Part shown: positions 1-5,640 of the stretch, one piece after another
How positions within the stretch are numbered: position 1 is the first letter of the stretch
Layout of the letters: every line of letters starts with the position of its first letter
NCBI GenBank assembly: GCA_937911965.1
Contig: CALDPL010000063.1
Span: forward strand, 1-5,828
Length of the DNA: 5,828 bases
Direction: 5' to 3'
DNA from: an uncultured Allomuricauda sp.
GTDB lineage: Bacteria > Bacteroidota > Bacteroidia > Flavobacteriales > Flavobacteriaceae
Notes under the pieces: model-generated
What the model saw: the letters and a program-made list of their open reading frames with translations, nothing else
What the model was told of the DNA's origin: nothing
Databases searched by the model: none
Program-made: the position numbers and the translations under genes

Positions 1-1
1 T

Positions 2-775
2 GCACAGTTCTGGTACCACACCCAGCATATCGGGAAAATGGGCTGGTTGGAATATATTATCGTCACCCCGTCCCAGCACCGGGTGCACCATGCGATCAAT
101 GCGGAGTATATCGACAAGAACCTCGGACAGATTTTCTGCGTATGGGACCGGATGTTCGGGACCTTCCAGGAGGAACTGGACCATGTGCCCCCGCAGTACG
201 GGGTACTCAAACCCGTACATACCTGGAATCCGCTGATCATCAATTTCCAGCACTTTTGGAGGTTGTGCCAGGATGCCTGGCGGACCCGTTCTCCATGGGA
301 CAAGATCAGGATCTGGTTCATGCCCACCGGATGGCGTCCCGGGGATGTCAGGGAGGCCTATCCCGTGGAGGTCATAGAGGATGTCTATTCCTATGAAAAA
401 TACGCTCCACCGGCCCCGCCGGTCCTCAAGGCGTATGCCCTCTTCCAATTGACGGCCACCACCCTGATGATGCTCTTTATGTTCTACAATTACTCCCAGA
501 TCGGGTTTGAGGGGCTTCTTCTCCTGGGTGCCTTTGTATTTGTCGGGGTGTTTGGGTATACCGGGCTTATGGACCGCAGGAAATACGCGGCTTGGGTCGA
601 GATTTCCCGTTCCCTTTGTGGCCTGGCCCTGCTGTACTGGAGCGGGGGATGGTTCGGAATCGATTCCTTGGTGCCCATGGGCAGCCTTTTGGTGGCGCTG
701 TACTTTGTGATTTCCCTTTTTGGTGGCCTGTATTTTTCCCTGTGGGAGGGGAGAAGGGCCGCGGTGCCGTCCTAG
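2..775 (+). CDS. Sterol desaturase / fatty acid hydroxylase family protein, alkylglycerol monooxygenase-like, 5'-partial
   Basis: C-terminal part of an integral-membrane di-iron hydroxylase. The frame is open from base 2, so the gene begins outside the window; the Met at 38 is internal, because the residues before it (HTQHIGK) belong to the conserved core. Counting from that Met, the histidine cluster HRVHH lies at residues 14-18, followed by the family block IDKNLG...VWDRMFGTFQEE (25-46). The stretch NPLIINFQHFW...GWRPGD (64-103) and the C-terminal hydrophobic segments at about 133-150, 157-177, 189-203 and 212-233 resemble the layout of animal alkylglycerol monooxygenase (TMEM195/AGMO) more than short sterol desaturases. 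Known family chemistry is O2-dependent hydroxylation of a lipid using iron held by eight histidines; the earlier clusters are upstream of the window. The substrate in this organism is unknown. The stop TAG (773-775) overlaps the stop of the convergent acyl-CoA-binding protein gene. The family is secure, the AGMO subtype likely. Confidence 0.88.
   Translation, partial: AQFWYHTQHIGKMGWLEYIIVTPSQHRVHHAINAEYIDKNLGQIFCVWDRMFGTFQEELDHVPPQYGVLKPVHTWNPLIINFQHFWRLCQDAWRTRSPWDKIRIWFMPTGWRPGDVREAYPVEVIEDVYSYEKYAPPAPPVLKAYALFQLTATTLMMLFMFYNYSQIGFEGLLLLGAFVFVGVFGYTGLMDRRKYAAWVEISRSLCGLALLYWSGGWFGIDSLVPMGSLLVALYFVISLFGGLYFSLWEGRRAAVPS
772..775. other. CTAG palindrome serving as both stop codons of convergent genes
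   Basis: The + strand hydroxylase ends ...GTG CCG TCC TAG (773-775) and the minus-strand acyl-CoA-binding protein ends ...GGG AAA CCC TAG (774-772). Both stops come from one palindromic CTAG, so there is no intergenic space between the converging genes. Any terminator for either gene must lie inside the other's coding sequence; I see no hairpin with a U-run there. Confidence 0.95.
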
Positions 776-1035
776 GGTTTCCCGAATTCCTTTTCGACCA
801 GTGCGATATACTTTTCCATGGCTTCCCTGGGACCGATGTTCTTGGCCTGGAACAGGGCATTTGCCTTAAAGGCATTGATCAGGGGGGTCCTGCTGCCCGG
901 ATTGTCATAATTGCGGTTGGCGATCTTGAAATAGGCATAGAGCTTCAAGAGAAGGTCTGCGGGCAGCGGCTCGGTATAGGCGTTCACGATTTCAACGGCC
1001 CGGTCAAAACGGATATGTAGCTCTTCCTCAGTCAT
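772..1035 (-). CDS. Acyl-CoA-binding protein (ACBP family)
   Basis: A small soluble protein of 87 residues, the usual length for a free-standing ACBP, which binds long-chain acyl-CoA esters in the cytosol and delivers or buffers them for lipid synthesis and breakdown. Visible family features are helix 2 with LLLKLYAYFKIAN (28-40; Tyr33 and Lys37 match bovine Tyr28 and Lys32) and helix 4 EAMEKYIALVE (71-81, Tyr76 in the position of bovine Tyr73). The middle motif differs from the animal consensus: FKANALFQAK (56-65) replaces FKGKAKWDAW, so the bovine Lys54-Trp55 pair becomes Leu61-Phe62, and the preceding loop is two residues longer. I chose the ATG at 1035 because it gives the normal ACBP N-terminus (MTEEEL) and an 8-nt overlap with psd; a Met at 1071 would add 12 residues unlike the family. 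Last gene of the operon; co-transcription with psd and cdsA fits a lipid role. Confidence 0.87.
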   Translation of the reverse strand: MTEEELHIRFDRAVEIVNAYTEPLPADLLLKLYAYFKIANRNYDNPGSRTPLINAFKANALFQAKNIGPREAMEKYIALVEKEFGKP

Positions 1036-1693
1036 CGTCTTTCCCCAAGGAGGCAATACAGGTTTTGGCACCCACCACTTTTTGGCCCAGTTTCACGGTG
1101 ATATTGCAGTTCAGGGGCAACAACAGATCCACCCTGGAACCGAACTTGATAAAGCCGGAATCCTCGCCCTGGGTGACCTGTTCCCCTTCCTCGGCATAGT
1201 TGACAATGCGCCTGGCCATGGCGCCGGCGACCTGTCGGTACCCTATTTCCCCGAATTTTGGGGTATGGAGCACCACGGTGGTCCGCTCGTTGTCCGTACT
1301 GGACTTGGGGTGCCAGGCCACCAGGTATTTTCCGGGATGGTATTTGGAATAGGTGATCGTGCCACTGGCCGGATAGCGGGTCACGTGTACGTTGATCGGG
1401 GACATGAAAATGGAGACCTGCCGCCTTCGGTCCTTGAAATATTCGGGTTCGTCCACCTCTTCGATCACCACCACCTTCCCGTCCACCGGGGCTGTGATCT
1501 CATCGAAATTCGGCCTGAGGGTCCTTCTGGGATTCCTGAAGAACTGCAGGATGGCGATCAGGATCACCAGGGCGGTCAGTTGTATGGCCCATCGGGCCCA
1601 CTCCACTTCCATGAAGCTGTCGGCGGCAATGATGGCGGCCACCGCCAGGACAAAGGTGATTATGATGATTTTCTGACCCTCTTTATGAAACAT
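1028..1693 (-). CDS. psd: Phosphatidylserine decarboxylase family protein (short PSD-A type)
   Basis: Decarboxylates phosphatidylserine to phosphatidylethanolamine at the cytoplasmic face of the inner membrane, with a pyruvoyl prosthetic group made by self-cleavage. At 221 residues it fits the short bacterial form. Two hydrophobic segments at the N-terminus (about 8-24 and 35-52) would anchor it. The body shows FFRNPRR (51-57), APVDGKV (68-74, with Asp71), SPINVHVTRYP (98-108, with His103) and the self-cleavage motif FGS (184-186). By family knowledge, cleavage between Gly185 and Ser186 gives a beta chain of 185 and an alpha chain of 36 residues, with Ser186 becoming the pyruvoyl group, and Asp71/His103/Ser186 as the likely processing triad. 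The start overlaps the cdsA 3' end by 11 nt and the stop overlaps the ACBP start by 8 nt, which suggests translational coupling. Phosphatidylserine synthase, which makes its substrate, is not in the window. Confidence 0.95.
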   Translation of the reverse strand: MFHKEGQKIIIITFVLAVAAIIAADSFMEVEWARWAIQLTALVILIAILQFFRNPRRTLRPNFDEITAPVDGKVVVIEEVDEPEYFKDRRRQVSIFMSPINVHVTRYPASGTITYSKYHPGKYLVAWHPKSSTDNERTTVVLHTPKFGEIGYRQVAGAMARRIVNYAEEGEQVTQGEDSGFIKFGSRVDLLLPLNCNITVKLGQKVVGAKTCIASLGKDDD

Positions 1694-2486
1694 AGGAAAA
1701 TAGATTAAGTGTCAAATATGCAAAGGGGGAGGCATACACCAGGCTGTCCAATCGATCCCATATCCCCCCGTGGCCCGGGAGTATGGCACCGCTGTCCTTC
1801 ACCCCGGCCAATCGCTTGAACTTGGATTCCAACAGATCCCCCAAACTTCCCGTGACCACGATCACAGTGGCCAAGGTCATCCATTGTGCCATATCCAAGG
1901 TCCGGTCGCAATGTGAGAGGACGAATGCGGCCACCCATGCAAAAATAAGACCTCCCAAAGAACCTTCAATGGTTTTTTTTGGGGAAACCGAAGGATATAG
2001 TTTGGTCCGCCCCAAGGTCCTTCCCACCAAAAAGGCAAAAGTATCGTTTACCCAGATCAGTACAAAGACCCCCATGATCAGGATTTTGGCAAAGGCGGGT
2101 TCCGTATAGGGGATCATGGTCAGGAAAATAAATCCTCCCCCTATATAGAATACGGCCATCACAAATTTTTGGAACCCGTTGAAACGGATGGGCCTTTTTG
2201 AAAAGAGGAAAACGAGCAGGGCCAGGTCAACGGCCAAGGTCAGGCCGAGGAGGATGTGCAGGGCAATCCCCCCCTGGACCAAATGGATGTAGAACCACCA
2301 CAGGGCCAGGTAGGCCACAAAAATATAATAGCCCCTGAGCTTTACCAACCTCTTGTATTCATAGAGGCAGCCCAGGCCAAAGGCCATGAACAGAAAGTCA
2401 AAGGCGTGGGAACTCAAAAAAACGGCTCCAAGGAGGAGGACCACATAGATGGCCCCCGTGATGGAACGTCTGAGCAGTTCTTTCAT
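1683..2486 (-). CDS. cdsA: Phosphatidate cytidylyltransferase (CDP-diacylglycerol synthase)
   Basis: Integral membrane enzyme that converts phosphatidic acid plus CTP to CDP-diacylglycerol and pyrophosphate, the branch point for all phospholipids. At 267 residues it has the normal bacterial length. The sequence is very hydrophobic, with about seven or eight membrane segments between residues 10 and 215. The cytidylyltransferase signature is complete near the C-terminus: SKFKR (221-225), then KDSG (230-233), then PGHGG (237-241) and DRLD (244-247), which carries the acidic metal and substrate ligands. A second family block, WVNDTFAFLVGR then SPKKTIEGS (145-176), is also intact; an eight-A run codes for part of it. 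The ATG lies 3 nt after the stop of the LUD gene and the gene's end overlaps the start of psd by 11 nt. Its product feeds phosphatidylserine synthase and then PSD, so the neighbour order matches the pathway. Confidence 0.96.
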   Translation of the reverse strand: MKELLRRSITGAIYVVLLLGAVFLSSHAFDFLFMAFGLGCLYEYKRLVKLRGYYIFVAYLALWWFYIHLVQGGIALHILLGLTLAVDLALLVFLFSKRPIRFNGFQKFVMAVFYIGGGFIFLTMIPYTEPAFAKILIMGVFVLIWVNDTFAFLVGRTLGRTKLYPSVSPKKTIEGSLGGLIFAWVAAFVLSHCDRTLDMAQWMTLATVIVVTGSLGDLLESKFKRLAGVKDSGAILPGHGGIWDRLDSLVYASPFAYLTLNLFSYVS

Positions 2487-2489
2487 GGA

Positions 2490-3098
2490 TCAGTAATCTT
2501 CCAGAAGTAAAAGATATACATTTTTCTTGGCACTGCCATAGGTCAGGAAATCATCCTTGTTCTCCTGATCGGGTTCGAAGTGTTTCAAGGTGGTGATATT
2601 GCTGGGGAACCCTTGTTTGTATCTTTCCTTGATGACCTTCAGTGCCGCACCCAGGGAATCCACCAATTGGCTGGTCGTGGCGAACACGATCAGGTTCGGG
2701 GGCAGGTCGTTCACGTTCTGTTCCCGGATCTGGTTGGAACACACCAGGATGGAGCCGTCGTAGGCGACCAAATGTTCACAGGTGGTGAAAAAAATGGAAC
2801 TTTCCCTCCTGTTTTCGGTAAATTCAAGGCCTTCCTTGGAAAAACGATCGGCCAATCTGGGGTCCAGGCAATAGAACATATGGTCCTGCCAATTGTTCTC
2901 GGAAACAATGCTGCCCAGGGCTTCGGTGACTTCCGAAAAGTCCTCGCAATAGATGAACTTGCCCCCGTTCTTTTTAAAATAGATGGTGAATTTCTCATCG
3001 ATGGGGATTTTTAAATCCGGCATATGGTCCCCGCGGGTCTCCACACTTTCCTTGGAACCCTTTTTGCCTCCGCCGAATAGATTTCTAAAAACTCCCAT
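2490..3098 (-). CDS. LUD-domain protein (LutC/YkgG-like, DUF162 family), role unknown
   Basis: A protein of 202 residues that resembles the LUD domain of the lactate-utilization proteins LutB/LutC, known elsewhere as part of an iron-sulfur lactate oxidation complex. Here no lutA or lutB is nearby and the protein has no CxxC or other cluster-binding pattern, so a lactate role is not supported; it may be a re-used fold. The N-terminus is basic and glycine-rich (MGVFRNLFGGGKKGSK), which could touch membrane or nucleic acid but has no signal peptide. The LUD-like core is about residues 48-200: alternating strands and helices including FFTTCEHLVAYDGSILVCSN (103-122) and the DLPPNLIVFATTSQLVDSL segment (131-149). 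I chose the ATG at 3098; a Met at 3194 would extend it into the ftsH 3' end with lysine/arginine-rich shadow sequence. It lies 55 nt after ftsH, with a hairpin between, and only 3 nt before cdsA. Confidence 0.8.
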   Translation of the reverse strand: MGVFRNLFGGGKKGSKESVETRGDHMPDLKIPIDEKFTIYFKKNGGKFIYCEDFSEVTEALGSIVSENNWQDHMFYCLDPRLADRFSKEGLEFTENRRESSIFFTTCEHLVAYDGSILVCSNQIREQNVNDLPPNLIVFATTSQLVDSLGAALKVIKERYKQGFPSNITTLKHFEPDQENKDDFLTYGSAKKNVYLLLLEDY

Positions 3099-3111
3099 TC
3101 TTTTATTGTTG

Positions 3112-3135
3112 GACCGATCCCCAAGGGGACCGGTC
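3112..3135 (-). promoter_or_regulatory. Intercistronic RNA hairpin between ftsH and the LUD gene
   Basis: On the minus strand the arms GACCGGTCCCC and GGGGATCGGTC flank TT. In RNA all 11 positions pair, one as G-U; the likely fold is 10 pairs capped by a CUUG loop. On the + strand the same position is an A-C mismatch, so the fold is better in the operon mRNA. It starts 18 nt after the ftsH stop and ends 13 nt before the LUD ATG. The downstream sequence (CAACAATAAAAG) is not a U-run, so this is not a normal intrinsic terminator; a processing, 3'-end-protecting or attenuating element is more likely. The function is inference. Confidence 0.65.
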
Positions 3136-3153
3136 TTTGGGTGTCGCCTCCTT

Positions 3154-5109
3154 TTATTTGGCGGGCTCCACCAATTCTTCTTCTTCCTTCTCAAATGGCC
3201 TCTGGCCGAAGATTTTTTCTAAATCAGCCTTAAAGATAACCTCTTTTTCCAAAAGGCGCTCCGCCAACTCTGCGAGTTTGTCCCGGTTCTCCTCCAAGAG
3301 TTTGATGGCCCTTTGGTACTGTTCCTCGATGATCTTGGAAATCTCCATATCGATCCGCTGTGCGGTCTGCTCGCTATAAGGTTTGGTGAATCCGTATTCG
3401 TTCTGGCCGGAGGAATCGTAATAGGTGATATTGCCCAGTTCCTCGTTGAGGCCGTAGATGGTCACCATGGCCCTTGCCTGTTTGGTCACCTTTTCCAGGT
3501 CGCTGAGGGCCCCTGTGGAAATTCGGTCAAAGACCACCTTTTCGGCGGCCCTTCCCCCCATGGTGGCACACATTTCGTCCAGCATCTGTTCGGGATGGAC
3601 GATCAGCCGTTCTTCGGGCAGGTACCAGGCGGCGCCCAGGGACTGTCCACGGGGCACTATGGTGACCTTGACCAGGGGAGCGGCGTGTTCCAGCATCCAG
3701 CTTACCGTGGCGTGTCCGGCCTCGTGGTAGGCAATGGTCTTTTTCTCATCCGGGGTGATGATCTTGTTTTTCTTTTCCAAACCGCCCACGATACGATCCA
3801 CCGCATCGAGGAAGTCCTGCCTGTTGACCGCTTTTTTCTCCTTCCTTGCGGCGATCAGGGCGGCCTCGTTGCACACATTGGCGATATCGGCCCCTGAGAA
3901 TCCAGGGGTCTGACGGGCCAGGAAATCCAGGTCCAGGGTCTCGGCGGTCTTGATCGGCCTGAGGTGTACCTCGAAAATTTCCTTGCGTTCGTTCAGATCG
4001 GGCAGGTCCACATAGATCTGCCGATCGAACCGTCCGGCGCGCATCAGGGCCTTGTCCAGGACATCGGCCCGGTTGGTGGCCGCCAATACGATCACATTGG
4101 TGTTGGTCCCAAAGCCGTCCATTTCGGTCAACAACTGGTTCAGGGTGTTTTCCCGTTCGTCGTTGGATCCGGTAAAGTTGTTCTTGCCCCGGGCACGTCC
4201 AATGGCATCGATCTCATCGATGAAGATTATGGCAGGGGACTTGTCCTTGGCCTGTTTGAACAGGTCGCGTACCCTGGAGGCCCCCACCCCCACGAACATC
4301 TCCACAAAGTCCGATCCGGAGAGGGAGAAGAAGGGCACCTTGGCCTCTCCGGCCACGGCCTTGGCCAAAAGGGTCTTTCCGGTTCCCGGAGGCCCCACCA
4401 AGAGGGCCCCTTTGGGGATCTTGCCCCCCAGGGAGGTATATTTGTCGGGGTTCTTAAGAAATTCCACGATTTCCTGGACCTCTTCCTTGGCCCCTTCCAA
4501 TCCCGCAACATCCTTGAAGGAGGTCCGGGTATCCGTTTTTTCATCGAAGAGCTTCGCCTTGGATTTTCCGATGTTGAAGATCTGTCCCCCGGCACCGCCC
4601 CCGGCACCGCCCGACATCCTGCGCATCAGGTAGATCCAGATTCCTATGATCAGTGCAAAGGGCAACAGGGTCAGGAAAATGTCCCCAATGACGTTGGATT
4701 CGGTATCGAACTCCACAATGGTGTCCAGGTTGTTCTCCTTTTTGATCTCGGTGATCTCGTTCTGAAAGATCTGCAGGTCCCCATAGTCCAGCACGTACTG
4801 GGGCAACAGGCCGCCTGTGGAGGGGAAGAGGGGTTTTTGGGACACCCCCTTGTGCACGTCCTTGCTCAAGGCCTCTTGGGTGAGGAATACCTTGGCCTGA
4901 CGCGTGTTGGTGATGATCACGATCTTGGATATGTCGCCGTTGCGCAGGAATTCCTGCAATTCGGAGGTGGTCGTCTTTTCCGTACTGGAGAAGCTGCTGC
5001 CCCCAAAGAACTGAAACCCAATGATCAGGGCGATGACCACGCCGTATATCCACCAGGAGCTTACCCGGGGTTTCTTGGGTGTATTATTTTGATTGTTTTC
5101 TTTTGCCAT
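3154..5109 (-). CDS. ftsH: ATP-dependent zinc metalloprotease FtsH
   Basis: Membrane-anchored hexameric AAA+ protease that pulls out and degrades misassembled membrane proteins and selected regulators. It has 651 residues, the normal length. In order: a short cytoplasmic tail (1-17), first membrane helix (about 18-37), periplasmic domain (about 38-140), second membrane helix (about 142-162), a Gly-rich linker (167-175), the AAA+ module with Walker A GPPGTGKT (239-246), pore motif FVG (272-274), Walker B FIDEID (296-301), and the second region of homology with arginine fingers Arg360 and Arg363 in RAGRFDR. The peptidase domain has zinc motif HEAGH (462-466, catalytic Glu463), with Asp537 in [10 protein letters not shown] as the likely third zinc ligand. 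It ends in a coiled-coil-like helix and an acidic tail (640-648). Every catalytic element is intact. It starts 6 nt after rsfS. An AAGGAGG directly after its stop (3153-3147) has no start codon at a useful distance. Confidence 0.99.
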   Translation of the reverse strand: MAKENNQNNTPKKPRVSSWWIYGVVIALIIGFQFFGGSSFSSTEKTTTSELQEFLRNGDISKIVIITNTRQAKVFLTQEALSKDVHKGVSQKPLFPSTGGLLPQYVLDYGDLQIFQNEITEIKKENNLDTIVEFDTESNVIGDIFLTLLPFALIIGIWIYLMRRMSGGAGGGAGGQIFNIGKSKAKLFDEKTDTRTSFKDVAGLEGAKEEVQEIVEFLKNPDKYTSLGGKIPKGALLVGPPGTGKTLLAKAVAGEAKVPFFSLSGSDFVEMFVGVGASRVRDLFKQAKDKSPAIIFIDEIDAIGRARGKNNFTGSNDERENTLNQLLTEMDGFGTNTNVIVLAATNRADVLDKALMRAGRFDRQIYVDLPDLNERKEIFEVHLRPIKTAETLDLDFLARQTPGFSGADIANVCNEAALIAARKEKKAVNRQDFLDAVDRIVGGLEKKNKIITPDEKKTIAYHEAGHATVSWMLEHAAPLVKVTIVPRGQSLGAAWYLPEERLIVHPEQMLDEMCATMGGRAAEKVVFDRISTGALSDLEKVTKQARAMVTIYGLNEELGNITYYDSSGQNEYGFTKPYSEQTAQRIDMEISKIIEEQYQRAIKLLEENRDKLAELAERLLEKEVIFKADLEKIFGQRPFEKEEEELVEPAK

Positions 5110-5115
5110 GTCAAG

Positions 5116-5493
5116 TTAAGAATTGTAGCTGCTCTCCACCATCGTTACCTTGGCATCTCCCCAAAGTCCCTCAATGTCGTAGAATTCCCTAATGTGCTTT
5201 TGAAATACATGTACGACCACGTTCACATAGTCCATCAATACCCACTCCGCATTCTGGGAGCCCTCGATGTGCCAAGGCTTGTCCTGAATGCTTTTGCTGA
5301 CGGTTTTTTGGATGGAGGATACGATTGCGTTTACATGCGTATTGGAAGTACCGTTGCAGATAATGAAGTAGTCGCAAACCGTATTCTCAATTTCCCTCAG
5401 GTCCAACAGATTGATATCAACTCCCTTTACTTCTTCAATCCCGTGCAAAATCAAGGCAATCAGTTCATCAGAGCTCGCTTTCGTTTTCTGCAT
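5116..5493 (-). CDS. rsfS: Ribosomal silencing factor RsfS (Iojap/YbeB family)
   Basis: Binds ribosomal protein uL14 on the 50S subunit and blocks joining with 30S, lowering translation in starvation or stationary phase. It has 125 residues, typical for the family. Visible conserved blocks are GVDINLLDL (24-32), CDYFIICNGTSNTHV (40-54), PWHIEGSQNAEWVLMDY (73-89), VVVHVF (92-97) and REFYDIEGLWGDA (102-114). Asn91 takes a place where Asp is usual (YVDVVVH), a minor change. It is the first gene of the operon, 6 nt before ftsH, an order I recall from many Flavobacteriaceae. A -7-like element lies about 20 nt upstream of the ATG, and no Shine-Dalgarno sequence is present, as is normal for the phylum. 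Confidence 0.97.
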   Translation of the reverse strand: MQKTKASSDELIALILHGIEEVKGVDINLLDLREIENTVCDYFIICNGTSNTHVNAIVSSIQKTVSKSIQDKPWHIEGSQNAEWVLMDYVNVVVHVFQKHIREFYDIEGLWGDAKVTMVESSYNS

Positions 5494-5512
5494 TCAAAAA
5501 TTTTAGTTTTTA

Positions 5513-5520
5513 CAAAGTTA
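5513..5520 (-). promoter_or_regulatory. Candidate Bacteroidota -7 promoter element for the rsfS operon
   Basis: On the minus strand this is TAACTTTG, which fits the Bacteroidota sigma-factor consensus TAnnTTTG. It lies 19 nt before the rsfS ATG, giving a leader of roughly 10-15 nt. An A-rich tract (AAAAAAAATA) lies directly upstream. No TTG is found at the expected -33 spacing, so support rests on the -7 match and its position in the AT-rich divergent spacer. Confidence 0.45.
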
Positions 5521-5565
5521 TATTTTTTTTGTATTCTTTGCCTTACTATTTAACAAATCGATACG

Positions 5566-5637
5566 GTGCGCCACAAAGGGGAACATGCTCGAATTATCAA
5601 ACTTGATGCCACGGATTCCACCAACGACTTCCTCAAG
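5566..5637 (+). CDS. birA: Biotin--protein ligase (BirA/BPL), N-terminal codons only, cut by a junction
   Basis: The first about 24 codons of a biotin--[acetyl-CoA-carboxylase] ligase, which activates biotin to biotinyl-AMP and attaches it to the biotin carboxyl carrier protein. The recognisable part is IIKLDATDSTNDFLK (5593-5637), the start of the catalytic domain with the conserved D-S-T-N substrate-binding motif; flavobacterial enzymes often begin close to this with no DNA-binding domain. There is no in-frame ATG. After the TAA at 5551-5553 the only usual start is GTG at 5566, so the start is uncertain. Divergent from rsfS, separated by an AT-rich spacer. After 5637 the frame stays open but no longer resembles a biotin ligase (no GRGR block), because the sequence turns into a piece of another gene. 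Family call from a short match, moderately sure. Confidence 0.65.
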
Positions 5638-5640
5638 GGT
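5628..5640. other. Junction between unrelated sequences (probable assembly or read chimera)
   Basis: Left of here the + strand reads as flavobacterial biotin ligase (...STNDFLK). Right of here the minus strand reads as SdhA (...FRTGKTLEE). Bases 5628-5637 (CTTCCTCAAG) are readable in both genes, as FLK on the + strand and as LEE on the minus strand, so the breakpoint falls in shared microhomology. Base composition jumps at once: 134 of the 188 bases at 5641-5828 are G or C by hand count. Confidence 0.8.

Noticed and set aside
1036..1071. Longer acyl-CoA-binding protein start at 1071
   Set aside because: It adds 12 residues unlike the family and a 44-nt overlap with psd; the ATG at 1035 gives the standard length.
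1082..1708. A 208-codon + strand frame opposite psd
   Set aside because: Low-complexity Gly/His-rich translation with no family resemblance; a shadow of psd.
1973..1980. Eight-base homopolymer in cdsA as a phase-variation tract or frameshift site
   Set aside because: It encodes part of the conserved SPKKT motif, the frame is intact across it, and cdsA is an essential-type gene; a run of eight is not strong evidence.
3112..3135. The ftsH-LUD hairpin as an intrinsic terminator
   Set aside because: No U-run follows it in the RNA, and the genes downstream are tightly packed with no other clear promoter.
3099..3194. N-terminal extension of the LUD protein to a Met at 3194
   Set aside because: It overlaps the ftsH 3' end and gives Lys/Arg-rich shadow residues; MGVFRNLFGG at 3098 is a better start.
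3964..5553. A 529-codon open frame on the + strand opposite ftsH and rsfS
   Set aside because: It is fully antisense to two strongly supported genes, is rich in Gly/His/Gln-type shadow residues and shows no domain. It follows from the codon bias of ftsH.
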